Assembly: GCA_019914995.1 (NCBI GenBank)
Contig: CM034128.1
Location: 7,194,501 to 7,258,500 of the forward strand
Source of the DNA: Acanthochlamys bracteata
Lineage: Eukaryota; Streptophyta; Magnoliopsida; Pandanales; Velloziaceae
Reading direction: 5' to 3'
DNA length: 64,000 bases
In this document: positions 29,811 to 44,300 of the stretch, in pieces
Layout of the letters: each line of letters opens with the position of its first letter
Numbering within the stretch: the stretch's first letter is position 1
The notes under the pieces: model-generated
What the model was told of the DNA's origin: nothing
Databases searched by the model: none
What the model saw: only the letters and a program-made list of their open reading frames with translations
Position numbers and translations under genes: made by a program

Positions 29811-32800
29811 TGAATGCCTGGTAAATCAACTAATTACCAAGATGGTAAATCTGAAATACTGGCAAATTTCGTATGATTCCAAAGTAACAAATCAAGAAAT
29901 ACGAAAATATTTATAGATACAATTATACTGTCGATATCTCTTATGTCCGATTTATACTCAAACAAACAAAACAAGCAAGTGATTCTGATTTGTTTCTTTA
30001 ACAAGACTGTAGGAGAACAAAATAGAATACTCCGAAATTCACAGAAGATCATAATTTGGATAATGCCAAAACAAATATTTATAAGAATTGGCTTCTTAAG
30101 GCAATTACATCCGGCTTTGTATACTACGCATGGGGAAGGGTGTCAAATTGTCTCACATTATTTATATGCCTTATTGTTGTGCTTATATGGATTTGAACAA
30201 CTTTTTATTAATAGTTAGCTTTTTAGTTCTAGGCATTTGACATTCAAAACGATTAGACCACATGAGTATCCTTAACTTTCAAAAGAAATTTTACGTAGGA
30301 ATAAAAAAAACAAAGGAATGAGAGAGATGATTAAAATTGGAAGTGTTTACATTGTTGGATTGTAGAGTGAAACATAAAAGGAATAAAGACTTGAATTTTT
30401 AATTTTCATCTCTATCTAGCGCACCTAGTACGTCACTTACGATTTTCGGCTTTACCGGCCCAAAATTATTCTCCTGCTGAAGTGCATAATTAATAAGATC
30501 CGGCCTATTTCCAAATATATACAACCTACGATGTTCCTTATGATTCCAAATTTTTATCAGAAAAAGGGAAGGACTCAAAGACGGTTGTTTTGCGCAACAA
30601 TTTGCTTATAGAGAAAGGGGCGGATCCATGAACAGAAGGCTTGAGGGTTCAATCACTCATTAACAGTGTTAGTAATGTGAATTTTGTAAAATCTCGTATA
30701 TATAAATTTGCTTATAAAACCCATTAAAAGTCATTGTTTCTTTAGCTCACACTTGCTTATCATCCTTAGAGAATTTACAAAAGTTGCTAAAAATTATAGA
30801 ATTAAAGTTATGGAAACCGTTAGTAGGAGCTCCTAAGCTATCACTAAGAAAAAAATCAATCTTATTATTACAAGTTATTTTTAAAATATTATTTCTTTAA
30901 ACTAAAGAGAAATTTGAAACAGCAATCATATAATTTGAGACTACGATCTATTAAATTATAATGTATACATAGTATATCCAAACGAAAATCAAATCAATTT
31001 GTTAATAATTAATTGTTTACCAAAGAGTCTTCAACTACTTTAAATAAAAGTCAAATTAAGATGAACTTTGGCCCGAGATCATTAATTTAAGAATGTGTGG
31101 CGAGTCAACCAATTTTATTGACGATGTAAAATAAATATTTTATTACCCACAATAATTTTTGAATCAATTATAGGAAATTGTCAATACCAATATGCAAAAT
31201 GAAATTGATAAAAAAAAGGTTATAGTATCCTTAGTTTTCTTTTGGTAAAATTTTACCTATATGCATTGCGAAACCCATTGCTATCGGCATTATGCTGTTC
31301 TAAAGATTAAAAAATTTAAAAATAATACAAATATTGAAAATAAATTTAAAACTTAATAAATAATTAAAAAATATTATTGGAAAGTTAAAAATTTTGGTAG
31401 TAAAGATTAAGTAATTATGATTTATATATTTGAATACTAATTAGTTTAATCTAAATGTTTCAGAATAACATCACAGAAATTAGTTAGCTACTATTTGTAA
31501 TTCTTAGTGTGATAAGGAGATCAGCTAGAAAGTCAGCTACTGCTGTGATGTTGATTTGTTGAACAAAGCACTTATTCCGAAAGGAGAGCAAAACAGAAAT
31601 CTAGTTGGTACGCCAGTCAGCTAACACGCTGTTATTTAGTTCAATATAGCATCTATGTAAAGCAGCCGAAGAAGTAGCTACTTGGGAGAGCTGTTACTTA
31701 TCAAACAGAAAGTAAAAGCAATCAGAGTAAAATCGACAAAAAGAGGAAAAAAATCAGCTTGATATATATTTACAAAAGGATAAGACTAGATTGCACTTTC
31801 AGAGGCAATTTCGATATGATAGAATCGTTCAATTGGGCCGAAATTTTAAAGGCACAGAAAGCAATATATCTACTACGAAACTAGCATAAAAGATTCAACA
31901 TGCATCAATAAAACAAGCTAAGAAAAATTGTGAAAGTAGCAAGCAAATTAGAAAATCAATGTTCCTCAACTAACTTTCAAATGACCTAGTTTTTACATGT
32001 CACACACACCTATCTATTTACCATAGAATTTTGAGAATAAAGAGACCAACACACTAGTTTTTATATCAACAACATACATCAACAAAATAGATATCAAATG
32101 ACATCAACAAGATGTATCAGATAAGCTAGTTACACATTTTGGTTTGACGAACGTTATTCAAATTTCCTTTTTGTATGCTACTTTACATAAATTGCTTCAT
32201 ACCCACTCCTCTATCATATTGCATCCATAATACAACACAATTGCAACATTAATGTTTGAATTGTTGGAGCCAAGAAGCAAACCCAAGCTAAATTAGATTG
32301 ATGAAGAAAATAAGTTTTGAACCACATGTCACGAGAAGAAGCTAAATTGAGATCTCACAAATCAAGAGAATTAATTCATCCACCAGAATAACCATAGAAG
32401 ATGAAGAAGAAGACTGGATTGAAGAGATGACTTCATCATTTTCAGCTATCACTAGTATAAAAATAATACCAATCGAAAATGGAATTTTCAAGTTGTCTAC
32501 TCCTTATTGCGTATGCGGAAATTGGTCAAGATAAATGAGATAAAAGATAAAGAAGATAGAAAAGAGAAAAAAATGCAAACAAAATAGAGGGATTGCAAAG
32601 AAGAGAATAGAATCCATTTTAAAAAAATGACACGTCGAATTAAACAAAAGGAAAGCACCACCACTCCACACAACGTATGGAACATGAATTCGTTCATGTT
32701 GGATAGAAATTTATATGGGTAGAGATATGAAGGTAAAAGACGAAGATCTATCATAGAGAAGGTGAAGCAAAAATTAAAAAGAAAATAAAATTTTGATTTG

Positions 32801-34354
32801 GACTTAAATCCTTTATTCTTCACGATAAAAAGCGAATCAGTCGACTGCTTGAATTGTATCACTATAAAAACTAATCTTGAGCTAAATCCTAACAGTGCGA
32901 GAACCTTAATAAAAATTCTAAATTTTGTAAATTTTTCATCGAATGAAGGTACAATTAGGATGGAGAAATGATTTGGTATAAGCCTTCTTGATGCTATCTT
33001 TATTTCGTAAGAGTTAAATGGTGCAGTTAGAAAAGATTAGTGCAGTACAATAGGCTGTGATTGAGTGTCCTGAATAGAAATTCGATTGAGACAAAAAAGT
33101 GAGGGTGGAATATATGTCTCGAGATATGTAGTGCTTTATAAAAGGATATAGTGGTCGTAGATGTAGACTGTATTGGTAGTCGAAATGCGTAAAATTTCTC
33201 ATGTGCTTTTATTCTTACGTCACTATGATTGTATTATTTAAATTGCAATCTATTTTATAAATTTTATGGAAAGATCAGTAAGCTAATAGATAGCTAGTTC
33301 AATGACTAATTAGCTCAATATCTAAATTATTGATAGCTATTTAATAATCAGTAAAATTATTAAAATAGGAACTATAAAAATTAACTTCTGATAATAATAG
33401 GTAAAAATTATTATGTACTATGTATTCAAAACAAAAAATTATTAATATTGCAAAATCTTATAAATTAAAATATTGATAAAATATAATCAATTAGTAAACA
33501 ATTTATATATTAAATTAAATTAATATTATTATTTTAAATATTTTCTAATTATTAATTAATATATATTATTTAAATAATTATATGAATTAAATAAATTATT
33601 ATTTTGAGTCAATTTGAAGTGATTTATATTTATTTAATTTATCCCGTTGATTTCGAAATGACTCTAAACCATCTCAAATCCGATTAAGATCAAATTCATT
33701 TAAATAATCAGTTTCGAATTGAATTGCAGATTGGATCATATGGTCGATCTCTAGTCTAACAAGAGAGTGGTTAAGTGTTTTGGAAACTGATCTTACTAGA
33801 GAATCCTGGCAGGATTAGTTAATTAGTTAGTTGTTGATATACCAACAAAAGTAACAGTATTGAAATCCAGCAGAGAACATGCAAGCTTTAATTAATGTTT
33901 TTGTACAGTATAGAAAAATAGGTAGAGAAGCAGCAGCAGTAGTCAGTCCTCTTCTTTCCCAACAGTCCCTTTCTTGTCCCGGGTCTCATGCTGCTTTCTC
34001 CCTCACTAGCCAGATCCGCACTTCAAAAACCAACAAACATTTTAATATTTAATTGTTTATAACACAGGTTATTCAAAATTATTTTAAAATAGAGTTTTGA
34101 AATATAAGATATTTTTTTAAAAAAATTAGGAATAAGAAAACTTATACTCATAATAATTCGATGAGCGTATAATTAGTTAATACTTTTAAATTAAAAAAAT
34201 TAGAGTACTATAAACAATTTGTTAAAAAATAAAAAGCTAAAAAATATAAAATAAACAGTGTGATGTGAAGTAATACAAAACATCACCTAAAGATGAAAAT
34301 ATAAAGTTATCGTATCACGCTGTGTTATTAATTTGACAGGTCTCAAACTCTTTA
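29811..34354. other. Long AT-rich stretch without a supportable gene
   Basis: No protein family was recognised on either strand; the longest open frame (about 120 codons, minus, 32,497-32,862) is phenylalanine/leucine-rich and has no family features. About 31,440-32,270 has a texture similar to the LTR-like fragment at 15.2-17.0 kb and may be another retroelement remnant. About 33,300-33,620 is extremely AT-rich. Confidence 0.4.
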
Positions 34355-34560
34355 GGGGAAGTTTAGAAAAGTACTTATAAAATATAATTTTTTTAAAAAT
34401 AAAAATTTTTTTATATAAAAAATAATAAAAATATGTAATAAAAAAATTTTATTATTTAAAATTTTTTTACATTTTCTAAATTTTTAAATATTTATAAAAT
34501 ATATATTAAAAAATATAAAATAAAAAATTTAAAGCAATATTTTGAAAACGCTTAGTTAAA
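34355..34560. repeat. AT-rich MITE-like block
   Basis: Begins GGGGAAGTTTAGAAAAGTACTTATAAAATAT and ends TTTTGAAAACGCTTAGTTAAAC. The inner A/T palindrome matches the family at 35,441-35,665. Confidence 0.45.
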
Positions 34561-35440
34561 CGGAGCCTTAAGCTTTGCGCAAATGCTGGACACAAACTGA
34601 CGGACGTTTGTAGTATTTACAAAAAATAATTTTAAAATAAATTTTTTATTTAAAAAAATAAAAATAATAAATAATAAAATTTATTTATTTATTTTAAATT
34701 TTTTAAATAAATTAAAAAATTTTATTATAATTATATACTGAAAAAATAAAAAGTATTTTTAAAAAAGAATGTATTCTTTTTTCCATAATATCTAATTTCT
34801 TTCCAGTAAAACTTATATTTAATTTATTTTAGCTGCAAAAAATGTAAAAAATTATTTTTTTAACTGATTTTTTATAAAAAGTTTTTTATAAAATAAAAAA
34901 TTAGATTTATTTTCACTAATATTATTCATATTAATTTCTATTTTAATAACTCCTAATTTAATTTAAAAGAACAAAACCGTAAGGATTGGGAGATTAGGAT
35001 ATGTAGATTAAAAAGTGGAGGTTGGGAGAGCGCCGGTTTACTCAATGCCCTGTTTAAATTTTCACGTACTCTACGGAACCTTTTTATTAATGCTAAAATC
35101 TAATAATGATATAAATCTTGAGAAATGGACGCCTCCACTTGCAGAGGGATACTAGGTTTTCTGAGGTAAGGAGCAACTGTTCTTTTCAGTTCATGTCTTC
35201 TTTTAAAGAAGTGATAGTTACACTTATGGGTGAGAGGCATTGAGAGATGGATGGAAAAGAAACAGAGCAACTACCATCTACCACCGACAAGATTTGGCGC
35301 CATGGCAGGCGTTCTCCTTTCTCCATGCGATAAATAAGTTTGCAATACAGGTGAAAAGAAAAGAAAAGAAGCCCAACAGCTTCATTACTGTTCATTTACT
35401 GTATTTCTTGTTCTGACGATCAGACTCTTTGGGTTGTTAG

Positions 35441-35665
35441 AGGCGTTTGGTTCAACTTTTTTTAAATATTTTATTTTAATATTTTATTTTATATTTTTTA
35501 ATATATATTTTATAAGTATTTAAAAAAATTTTAAAAAGTATAAAAAAAATTTCGTAATAAAATTTTTTTATTAAATATTTTTAATATTTTTTTAAAAATA
35601 AAAAAATTAATATATTTTTTATTTTAAAAATTTTTTTATTTTATAAATAATTTCAAAAGCACCCT
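35441..35665. mobile_element. AT-rich MITE
   Basis: Runs from AGGCGTTTGGTTCAAC to AAATAATTTCAAAAGCACCC. The inner sequence ATATATTTTATAAGTATTTA and its reverse complement are shared with several other blocks in this window. Confidence 0.5.
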
Positions 35666-36880
35666 TATTGTTCTGGTTCTGGGTGCGCTCGCTATTCATA
35701 CTTTAACAACTTTGTCAAAAGGTTTCTAACTGCACCTGGTCCACTTCCTTGGCTTACTTAGATCTGGAAGACTTTTTATTACTCGCACCACATGACACAT
35801 GCATCAAAGGTGAAAGCTAAAAAGGTATACACTATTATACAAATTATCTCACACTATTTACGGTTCAACCATTACATTTTTTTCACTAATATGTCAAGTT
35901 CAGGGACTTCTCCACATTGATTTTTGTTTTTTTTTTAATTTCTTTTATTGATCAACAAGTATTATATAAATATATATCATGATATTGTTTAACGAAGAAA
36001 GGCTACATTTCTAAATAGATAAAAAGCCCTCTACTGGTGAGGTACAAAAACTTGCATCAAATGACATTCATCTTTTTAAAAGAATCAAAACACTTTCACC
36101 AAAACGCCAAGACCAAATCTTTATAAATACAGACACCTATTCTTCCATGTGTATTTGTCTATAGGATTTGTATGGACAGTTTTCGATTTTAATTCATCAT
36201 TATTTTGTTCATCGCTTAGGGGTCTGATGTTGTCTACGGCCCAAGCTTTGAACGATAAAATTTAACTAGCAATCCTTAGTTGACGATGAGATCCAAGTTC
36301 ATGACCTGAATTCAAGGACGGAAAAGGAACCAGCCAATAAATGACATATTCTTAACTAAATGCAGGGATAGAAAAGTCACAATTTTCAATGATTTCAATG
36401 ATTATAATAATACTAATAAGATTGATTCCGCTTCCATTTCTTTAATTATCTATAGAAGGATAGAGAAGTCATAATTTTTCAATAATTATAATAATTCTAA
36501 TAAGCTATTCTGATATAGCCTTATGTATTTGTTAATATTAAAGCAAAATCTTAGGTCCTAAATACTTTTTATTTATTTATATTAAAGTATATAGGTCAAT
36601 ATCACCAAATGGCGCTTCACTAGTTTATTTTGAATTTGTAATTTAATATGCTACAAAAACATTCAACTTCCTTGAAATGCACAAAATCAAAATTAGTTTG
36701 TAAGATTTAAAAAAATGTGTTGATTATATCACAATTAAGACCTATTAAATGAATCAATTAAATCCATCCATGAGTGGTAGACTAGTAATATTGGGTTGGG
36801 TACACAGCTCTACTTTTTGTTATTGTTTCCTTTGAGAACTAGTCCTTGTAATAACACTAATAAATGATGATCCTGAAGAT
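35666..36880. other. Intergenic DNA upstream of the kinesin
   Basis: No gene or definable element was seen. A short repeated phrase (TAGAAAAGTCA or TAGAGAAGTCATAATTTTC with AATGATTATAATAAT) occurs at about 36,370-36,510. Confidence 0.4.
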
Positions 36881-38352
36881 GAAGCAATTTTAAGATGCAG
36901 TGCAGCAGTAGGAAAGAAAGAAAGAAGAAAGAAAAAGAAGAGAAACAGAGTTCAATTGATTCCATGCATTGCGGAGAGAGGAGAAAAGATCAACATCAGG
37001 ATTGATTCACTACTTACCTTAAATATCAATTTGAGAGAGAGACATTACAGCCAAGCAAAACAACGAAACCAAACATTTTGCCTTTTCTTTCTCTCTCTCC
37101 GCTTTCTCTTTCTTTTGTTCTTCTCCATCAACAACAAACAAAGAAAGCGCGCCAAAGAAGAACAAGAGGAGGAGGAGCACTCCCCTCTATCCTTTCCTAT
37201 ACCCATTCTGTTTGTTTAATCTTATGAATCGTTCGTAGAAAGATTTTGAGACTAGGAGTCGAAAGAAAAAAAATCTCTACTTTTGTTTTGTTTTTGTTTA
37301 TTTACCTTTGTCCCAGCTCCAAGGAAGCCAAGAAGACAAAGAACTGTTTGTTTTGTTTTTCTCTCAAAATTGGAGAAGGAAGATAACTAGCTAGAAGTTT
37401 GTGTAAGGTAATGTACCTAGCTACGTTGCTCTCTTTGGTCATTTGTTTCTTGTTTTTGAAAGATTAGAGTTTTCGGAGGGCGACAAATTTGTTGGGATTT
37501 CATTTTCTTGAAACCTTCCCAATATCCATTTCAGAGTAATTGAACGATGGTCTTCTCCTTTTAGGTGACATTTTGTTTTCTAGATCCTTGGGATTGCTCT
37601 CAAATTGCATTCTCCTCTCTTCTTTGGTTCCATTTTCTTGAGAATTGTTTATTTCCCTTGAGAACTATTCTGTTGAAAATCTCTATACATTTTTGCTATA
37701 AGAAATGAGAATATTGGAATAGGTAATGCATTCACATTGCTCTCTTCAGTTGTGTTTTCTTTGGTTTTTTTTTTTTTGGTTGGTCAAAATTGGAATTTTA
37801 AGGGATCGCATTTGGTGTATGATCATCTTCTACTGAAGATTCTCCTCACCCATGTGAGAATTATTGAGGATCTGTGTTAACCAAATGGACCATGTAGAAG
37901 AAACCAAACCCAGAGCGGCAACCCGTCAAACAAGAGAAATCTTAAAAAGAATTTAGTAAGAAATTCTGGAAGAAGAACAGCCTGTTTGTTTGCTCTAGAG
38001 ATGTTAGGGATCTATTACTAGCAACGTGGGAACTCCAAATACTTTGTACAAATAATTCATGTTTTACAAATAATTTACTGCTGTTTGTTTGGTTTTTATT
38101 CAATCTTCCATCTTTTGTTATGACTTGGGTCCGTTAACAGCGAGCTTTGTCATCTAGCATTCAGATTCTGAATGACATTCTCTATATTTTCCAACTTCAA
38201 ATCATCCTCACTCATCTTGTCTGTCCGGTGATTTTATCAAATTTTTTTTTGTTAGAAAAAGTACACGTCAACAATAGAGAGTTGTTCTTTTTAAATATTT
38301 TTCTGTGCATAATGAGCATTGTTGTGGTTGGCACAGGGGAGGCAGGGCCAAG
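36881..38352 (+). promoter_or_regulatory. Kinesin 5' leader with a probable UTR intron
   Basis: Purine- and CT-rich leader-like DNA (GAAAGAAAGAAGAAAG near 36,910 and CTTTCTCTCTC near 37,090) precedes the gene. A probable leader intron runs from GTGTAAG/GTAATG (donor at 37,408) to GGCACAG/GGGA (acceptor ending 38,336), which places only 16 nt between the acceptor and the ATG. Short open frames in this stretch are probably not coding. The transcription start cannot be fixed. Confidence 0.5.
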
Positions 38353-41300
38353 ATGGGAGCGATTGCCGGAGATGAGGTCACTCGATGGGAGCATATGGAG
38401 GGTAACAATGGAGGAAGCATTGGTGGGGGGAAGGAGGAAAGGATAGTTGTATCTGTGAGAATGAGGCCAATGAATGAGATGGAGCTTGCAAAGAATGATA
38501 CCAGTGAGTGGGATTGCATCAATGACACCACCATCATATCCAAGAATGCTATTGCTGAGAGATCCATGTACCCATCTGCATACACATTTGGTGAGTCGCT
38601 TGTGCACATTGTTGATTTTACCTCTATCAACTTAAATATCTGGGCTGGATGTCATGGATGCTCCAGACTTTCTTTCTAACAACGAACCGCTTATTAATCT
38701 CAATATGGTGCTAGGTTCTTTTGTTCTTAGTGAGTATATCTTAAATATCCTGAGGTTTACTTTCCAATTTCCTCACTTCTTATATGTTCTTGTACTTTTA
38801 TCTGGCACCTAATTCTAGCTTCTGGATACCAATAAGTTTCTTTCTGATACTTCTCTTATGTGTCCCTCTGAGTAGAACAATTGACATTACTTGCTAGAAG
38901 ATTGTGCACTTCAGAGTAACTTTGCCAAATGAGTTTTGTGCATGAGTAATGTATTTGATGGCTGGATTTATGAGCTGCCTGAGGCATTGAAGAAGTGCTC
39001 TTTTCTTACAAACTACATAGTTATGTATCTTGAAGCTTTATGCTCAGTGACTCTTTTTCTTATCTTCTCTTCTGTCTTAAACCAGGCATATTTGTGATGT
39101 TTCTCTTTGTTCTAGTTATGATATTGCTTGATTTCTGACTCATCGTTCTATTGATTTCTACTTGATTATAGACCGTGTATTTGGGTGTGATTCCAACACG
39201 AAGCAAGTTTATGAAGAGGGAGCCAAAGAAGTTGCTCTTTCAGTAGTTAGTGGTATAAATTGTAAGTCTCTCTCCCTTGATTTTTAACTAGCCAATGTGT
39301 TTAATCATGTATTACCAAATATGTTATACATATGCGTTAAATCTTGTATAGACTTACTAAACCTGTGATATAAAATTTTGCCAAATTCAGCAAGTGTTTT
39401 TGCATATGGACAAACAAGCAGTGGCAAAACATACACAATGACTGGAATAACAGAGTATAGCGTGGAAGATATATATGATTACATCCAAAAGGTAAGCTTA
39501 TACTTACTTTCATAGCTCTCCTACTTGTAAATTAAAATTTTGAAAATATATTTTCCTGTGACAGCACAAGGAGCGGCAATTTGTACTGAGATTTTCAGCA
39601 ATGGAGATTTATAATGAGTCAGTTAGGGATCTTCTCAGCACAGACAGCTCTCCTTTGAGGCTTCTTGATGACCCAGAAGTATGCTGTTTACTTTTCTGAT
39701 TAAGGTCAATGGATGGTAGCTTTTATTTTGCAAACAATTCTTGCTTTGTTTTTGCCAGAGAGGAACTGTTGTTGAAAAACTTACGGAGGAAGTAGTAACA
39801 GACAAACAGCATCTCAAGGAGCTACTCTCATTCTGTGAAGGTATAAATGTGTACCTTTCCATTTATTTAGTATTCTTACTTGAATATCTTTGTATGATAT
39901 GCTAGATATGGCATATCCATCATGGTATCTTATACTTGTACATATGTTCAATTTATTCCTTTTGCAGCTCAAAGGCAAGTTGGAGAGACCTCCTTAAATG
40001 AAATGAGTTCAAGATCTCATCAGATCCTAAGACTGGTGAGTTTTTAGCAGATTTCAACTTTTTATTTATTCCTCGAACAGCACCCTATTTACAAGTGGCA
40101 TTATGCTTTCCGCAGATAATTGAAAGTTCTCCATGTGAGATCTCTGGAAAGGACAATTTCAGCACCCTTGCAGCTTGTGTGGTAAGGATTCCTCTTGCAC
40201 TTTTTAACTATTTCTGTTTACAGGTTTTGAATAGATGGCATTAAATTATTTTATGTTCAATCTACAGAACTTTGTTGATCTAGCTGGAAGTGAACGTGCT
40301 TCCCAGGCAATGTCTTCAGGCAATAGATTGAAAGAAGGTTGCCACATAAACAGAAGCTTGCTTACCTTGGGCTCTGTGATTCGCAAGCTAAGGTTATTGA
40401 ACTATTTAGATATAGTTCCATCGCTTTAAACAATTCTTTATTGAATGAAACCTCAACTTCTGGGTTTGGTTTTAGATGATCGTCTTACTTTAATAATTTT
40501 TGAAAGCGAGGAGACAAGTAATTTGACTTCTTTTCTATGTCAAAGATCATAGATAATTTAGACAGATTATCAATTCAGGTGTATGCGATTACCTTGTGGT
40601 TGCTTGTGCCGGATGATGAGCTAACTATTTTTGTGCCAAATTTTGCCAAATTCAGCATCCTCTGTAACTGCCCACGCAATCAAATTCCTACTGGACTTAG
40701 CTGCGCAATTATTCCTATTGCCTTGAGATGGGTTCCCTGGATTTGACTGAACTATTCTAACTTTGAAAGAAATGATTACGTATCTAGGCATTTATAGTAC
40801 TGAAACTATATTAAATAGACTTCCTGCTTGCACAATGCATTAGACTCAAATCTATAATTCAAAATCAACTATCATTAAGATGCTTGTCATTTCTGACAGA
40901 TGAGGTGCTAAAATTATAATGTAGATATAAGTATCACTTGGAAGATCTATGATCTTCTAAAATTGAAGTATTGTAAACCATGATGTATAGGGATGTGGTG
41001 GTATGTTTATTCTAAGCCATTTTCTTCTTAAGAATATTGAGCCATTTAGCTTGTACCTTGACAGGGTAATTATTAACTAGTTCTTAATGTCAATGTCCTT
41101 TCCCATGTCAAGTAATGTGTTAATTAAATATTATTTTGTTTGCTTCCCTATTGAATTTCTATTTTACATAATGATTTTTTTATTGATAACTCTTGCTTGT
41201 TTTAAATGTTGTTTTTAATTTGGACTTCAGCAAGGGAAGAAATGGGCATATTCCTTATCGTGATTCAAAACTGACAAGAATATTACAATCTTCATTGGGA

Positions 41301-44300
41301 GGCAATGCAAGGACTGCTATTATCTGCACAATGAGCCCTGCACGTACCCATGTTGAGCAATCTAGGAATACACTGCTGTTTGCTACTTGTGCAAAAGAAG
41401 TTGCTACTAGTGCAAAGGTCAATGTTGTCATGTCTGACAAAGCCCTTGTAAGGCAACTGCGAAAAGAACTTGCTAGATTGGAGAATGCATTGAGGTCTCC
41501 AGGATTCTCTAACATAAGTGAATCCAATGTTCTAAGGGAGAAAGATGCGCAGATTAAAAAGGTAAAGATGAACTGCTGAAACTAAAGGTACTAACATAAA
41601 AAGCTTACAAATGCATGATGTTTAACATGCCATGTAATAGACATCCCAGTTGCAAGATTAGCTACCTTTTATGAGTTAATTGTAAGTAGGGCGGAGAAGA
41701 GCTTCTGTAACTATTCCAACTCTATCCAACATGGTGTTTCTCATCTCTGTTTCTTTGAAAGTAAAATCATACTGGTTAGTGAAAAGGTCAGTGTTTAACC
41801 TTTTGCAGATGGAGAAAGAGATGAAGGAGTTGATTTGCCAAAGAGATCTTGCTCAGTCTCGATTGGAGGATTTGCTTAGATCTGTTGGCGATGATCAGCC
41901 TTCCAGACAATGGGTATGCCTTACTTTAAGATTGGTAAACTAGTATATCATTGCAGAGCGTCTTCGCTTTCACCAAATTATGATGAATGTTGCATGTTCA
42001 GGAGGAAATCAGACAGAACTCAGCATCAGTATCTGATGCATCTGGTGTTTCTTATCAAAATCAAGATTTTGATTGTAAACCTCTAAAACCATCACATTGG
42101 AGGAATGAAAGTACTGGAAGTAGCTTGCTGCTTTTTGAAAATCTAGATGAGCATGATGCTGGATCGTCAAGGAACTCTGTCAGCAGTCTGGACTTAATTA
42201 AACTTTCTGCTCCTCATGAGCCAGTACATTTTTCACATGATGCCTTTGATGAAATTGATGATTACTGCAAGGAAGTGCAATGTATTGAGATATATGAGTC
42301 ACCAAACAAAACTGAAGAATCTGATGTCTCATCAACTAACAATAATTATGCAACAGCTACTGATCTGAAGAAGAATGAGGTTGGAGACCATGAATTGGAA
42401 CCTAAAACAGTGATGAATTTGACTGCACTACCAGAGGACAAACTCCAGACTGTCGATAAGACAATTGAGGAAAAAGTTGGAGAGAATTACGATGAGTCAA
42501 ATCAGAAAGACGAGTCAAATCAGAAAACTCGGAGTGTTGAGAAGGTAGTGGATGATGCGGCGAAGGCAGTAGATGTAGTCAAACCTAATCTTGTTGAGCC
42601 ACATAAGTTCCATGCAACGGATGATCTAAACAACTACAGTTTTGCATTAAGCAGAACTAAGAGCTGCAATGCCACTTCATTACCTGTTTCTTCTTCCCCA
42701 CTGTCTCCAGAGACAGAAAAGCAGGATAAAGGACCTGTTATGAACTCCCAGAAAGATTCCTGTGCAAGAGATGGTGAACTCCACAACAGATCTGATAACT
42801 CACAATATGGTATTGAAGTTGACAAGCTATCGATAGATGAACCTCACAACGCTGAAGAATGCTGTACGAAAGGCACATCGGAAATACACAAAATAAAAAG
42901 TGAACCTGCAATTCATACGTTAGTATGTAACTCCATCGAAGAGTCTAAGGAGGTTGCTGATATTAAAGGTCAGAAAGAACTCTCATATGAACAGGTATGA
43001 CTATTATACTCACGGTATCATTTAATCATGTATCTTGTCAACCTTCTTTATAGACTAAATTAGACAACGTCCAAAAAATGTAACTGTGGTCAGTGGATTT
43101 TCAATTCCAAACTCTGATTTTGTTTTTGCAGCATATTTTATGAAACAAGAACTTCACATGATATTTCATGTCTATAGTAGCACAAACCACTATGATATAT
43201 ATCTTACCAGATTTTTGCTCATGATGATTTCTTTCTGCAACTTTTAAGTTTGGATGATACTATGGATGTGCTTTGCATGGTATAGGGTTTTGGGATAATG
43301 TAGCATGTTATTATCTTGACTTTTAACTCCGCGAGCACCCTAGAGACTCAAATAGCACTTCTAAGGCTGAACATAGAATTTGCAGGGGATTTTACACTCG
43401 TTTCTCAAAAGTTCCCTTTTTTTTTTGAAGAGTTAGTGTAAGGTCTTAACTGCTCTCTAGGGAACTCTCTCAGGATTACCATTTACTTCTAGCACCATAG
43501 TTGCATTCTATCAAATTTATTGACATCGTTCATGCAGCACTTGCAATTTGAAGTTGGAAATTGAGATTTTTCCCACATTATCTAAATGTTTATTAGTGAA
43601 AAACCAAAATGCAAATTCTTTCTTTTGAAAACATGACCTAAAGATTAGAAGCTTTGTGTTGAAGTTTTGAACATTCTTCTTCCCTTGTTTTACCTAAGTT
43701 TAGCACACTCCAACCTCCGTCATTGAATGTAACTTTCAGGACAACGAAGGAACTAGTAAAGACCTGGAAGCTCCCAGAGTGAAGGATGCTGGTGTCACTG
43801 CCTCACTAGAATCGACAGAAGATCCTTCAAAATGGCCTCTGGAATTTCAGAAGCAGCAGAAAGAGATAATAAACCTATGGGATTCCTGCAATGTCTCTTT
43901 ACTCCACAGGACTTACTTCTTCTTGCTTTTCAAAGGTGACCCTGCTGACGCTATATACATGGAAGTTGAGCGAAGAAGGTTGTCCTTTCTGAAGAAAACT
44001 CTATCTGAAGAAGGCCTCAGTTATACAGCTTCAACAGATGCAAAAAGCGTCCTAGCTTCAAGGTATGACCCTCTTGTTTTATAATTTGTTGATAAAGTGC
44101 ACACAACCCACTTACACTTACTAACTTTTATTACAAAGAAAAGTTATTAATTAATGATGTTCAGTCCTCTATATCTTTTGTTATAATTTTTTCCACCTAA
44201 ATCTACTGTTATGCCTTTACTAGCTCATGTTAAACTTCTTCATTACAATTTTGGCAGTCAAAAAACCATAAAGCGGGAAAGGGAGATGCTGAGCAGACAG

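Noticed and set aside
30600-30760. Possible tRNA or SINE-like start (GGGGCGGATCCATGAACAG)
   Set aside because: No A-box/B-box pair with correct spacing, no cloverleaf and no poly-A tail or target duplication.
32497-32862. 121-codon minus-strand frame rich in Phe and Leu
   Set aside because: Composition follows from A/G-rich DNA on the other strand; no domain, no promoter, and flanks look like decayed retroelement.
33900-34030. GC-richer island with a short frame on the minus strand (MRPGTRKGLLGKKRTD)
   Set aside because: Too short, with no signal peptide, splice context or family match.
35105-35320. Small gene starting MDASTCRGILGFL with a possible donor at about 35,166
   Set aside because: No second exon with matching frame and no known family; the reverse-strand frame here is equally unconvincing.
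36956-37219. 87-codon open frame upstream of the kinesin
   Set aside because: Low-complexity, purine/pyrimidine-rich leader sequence of the kinesin transcript; composition does not look like protein.
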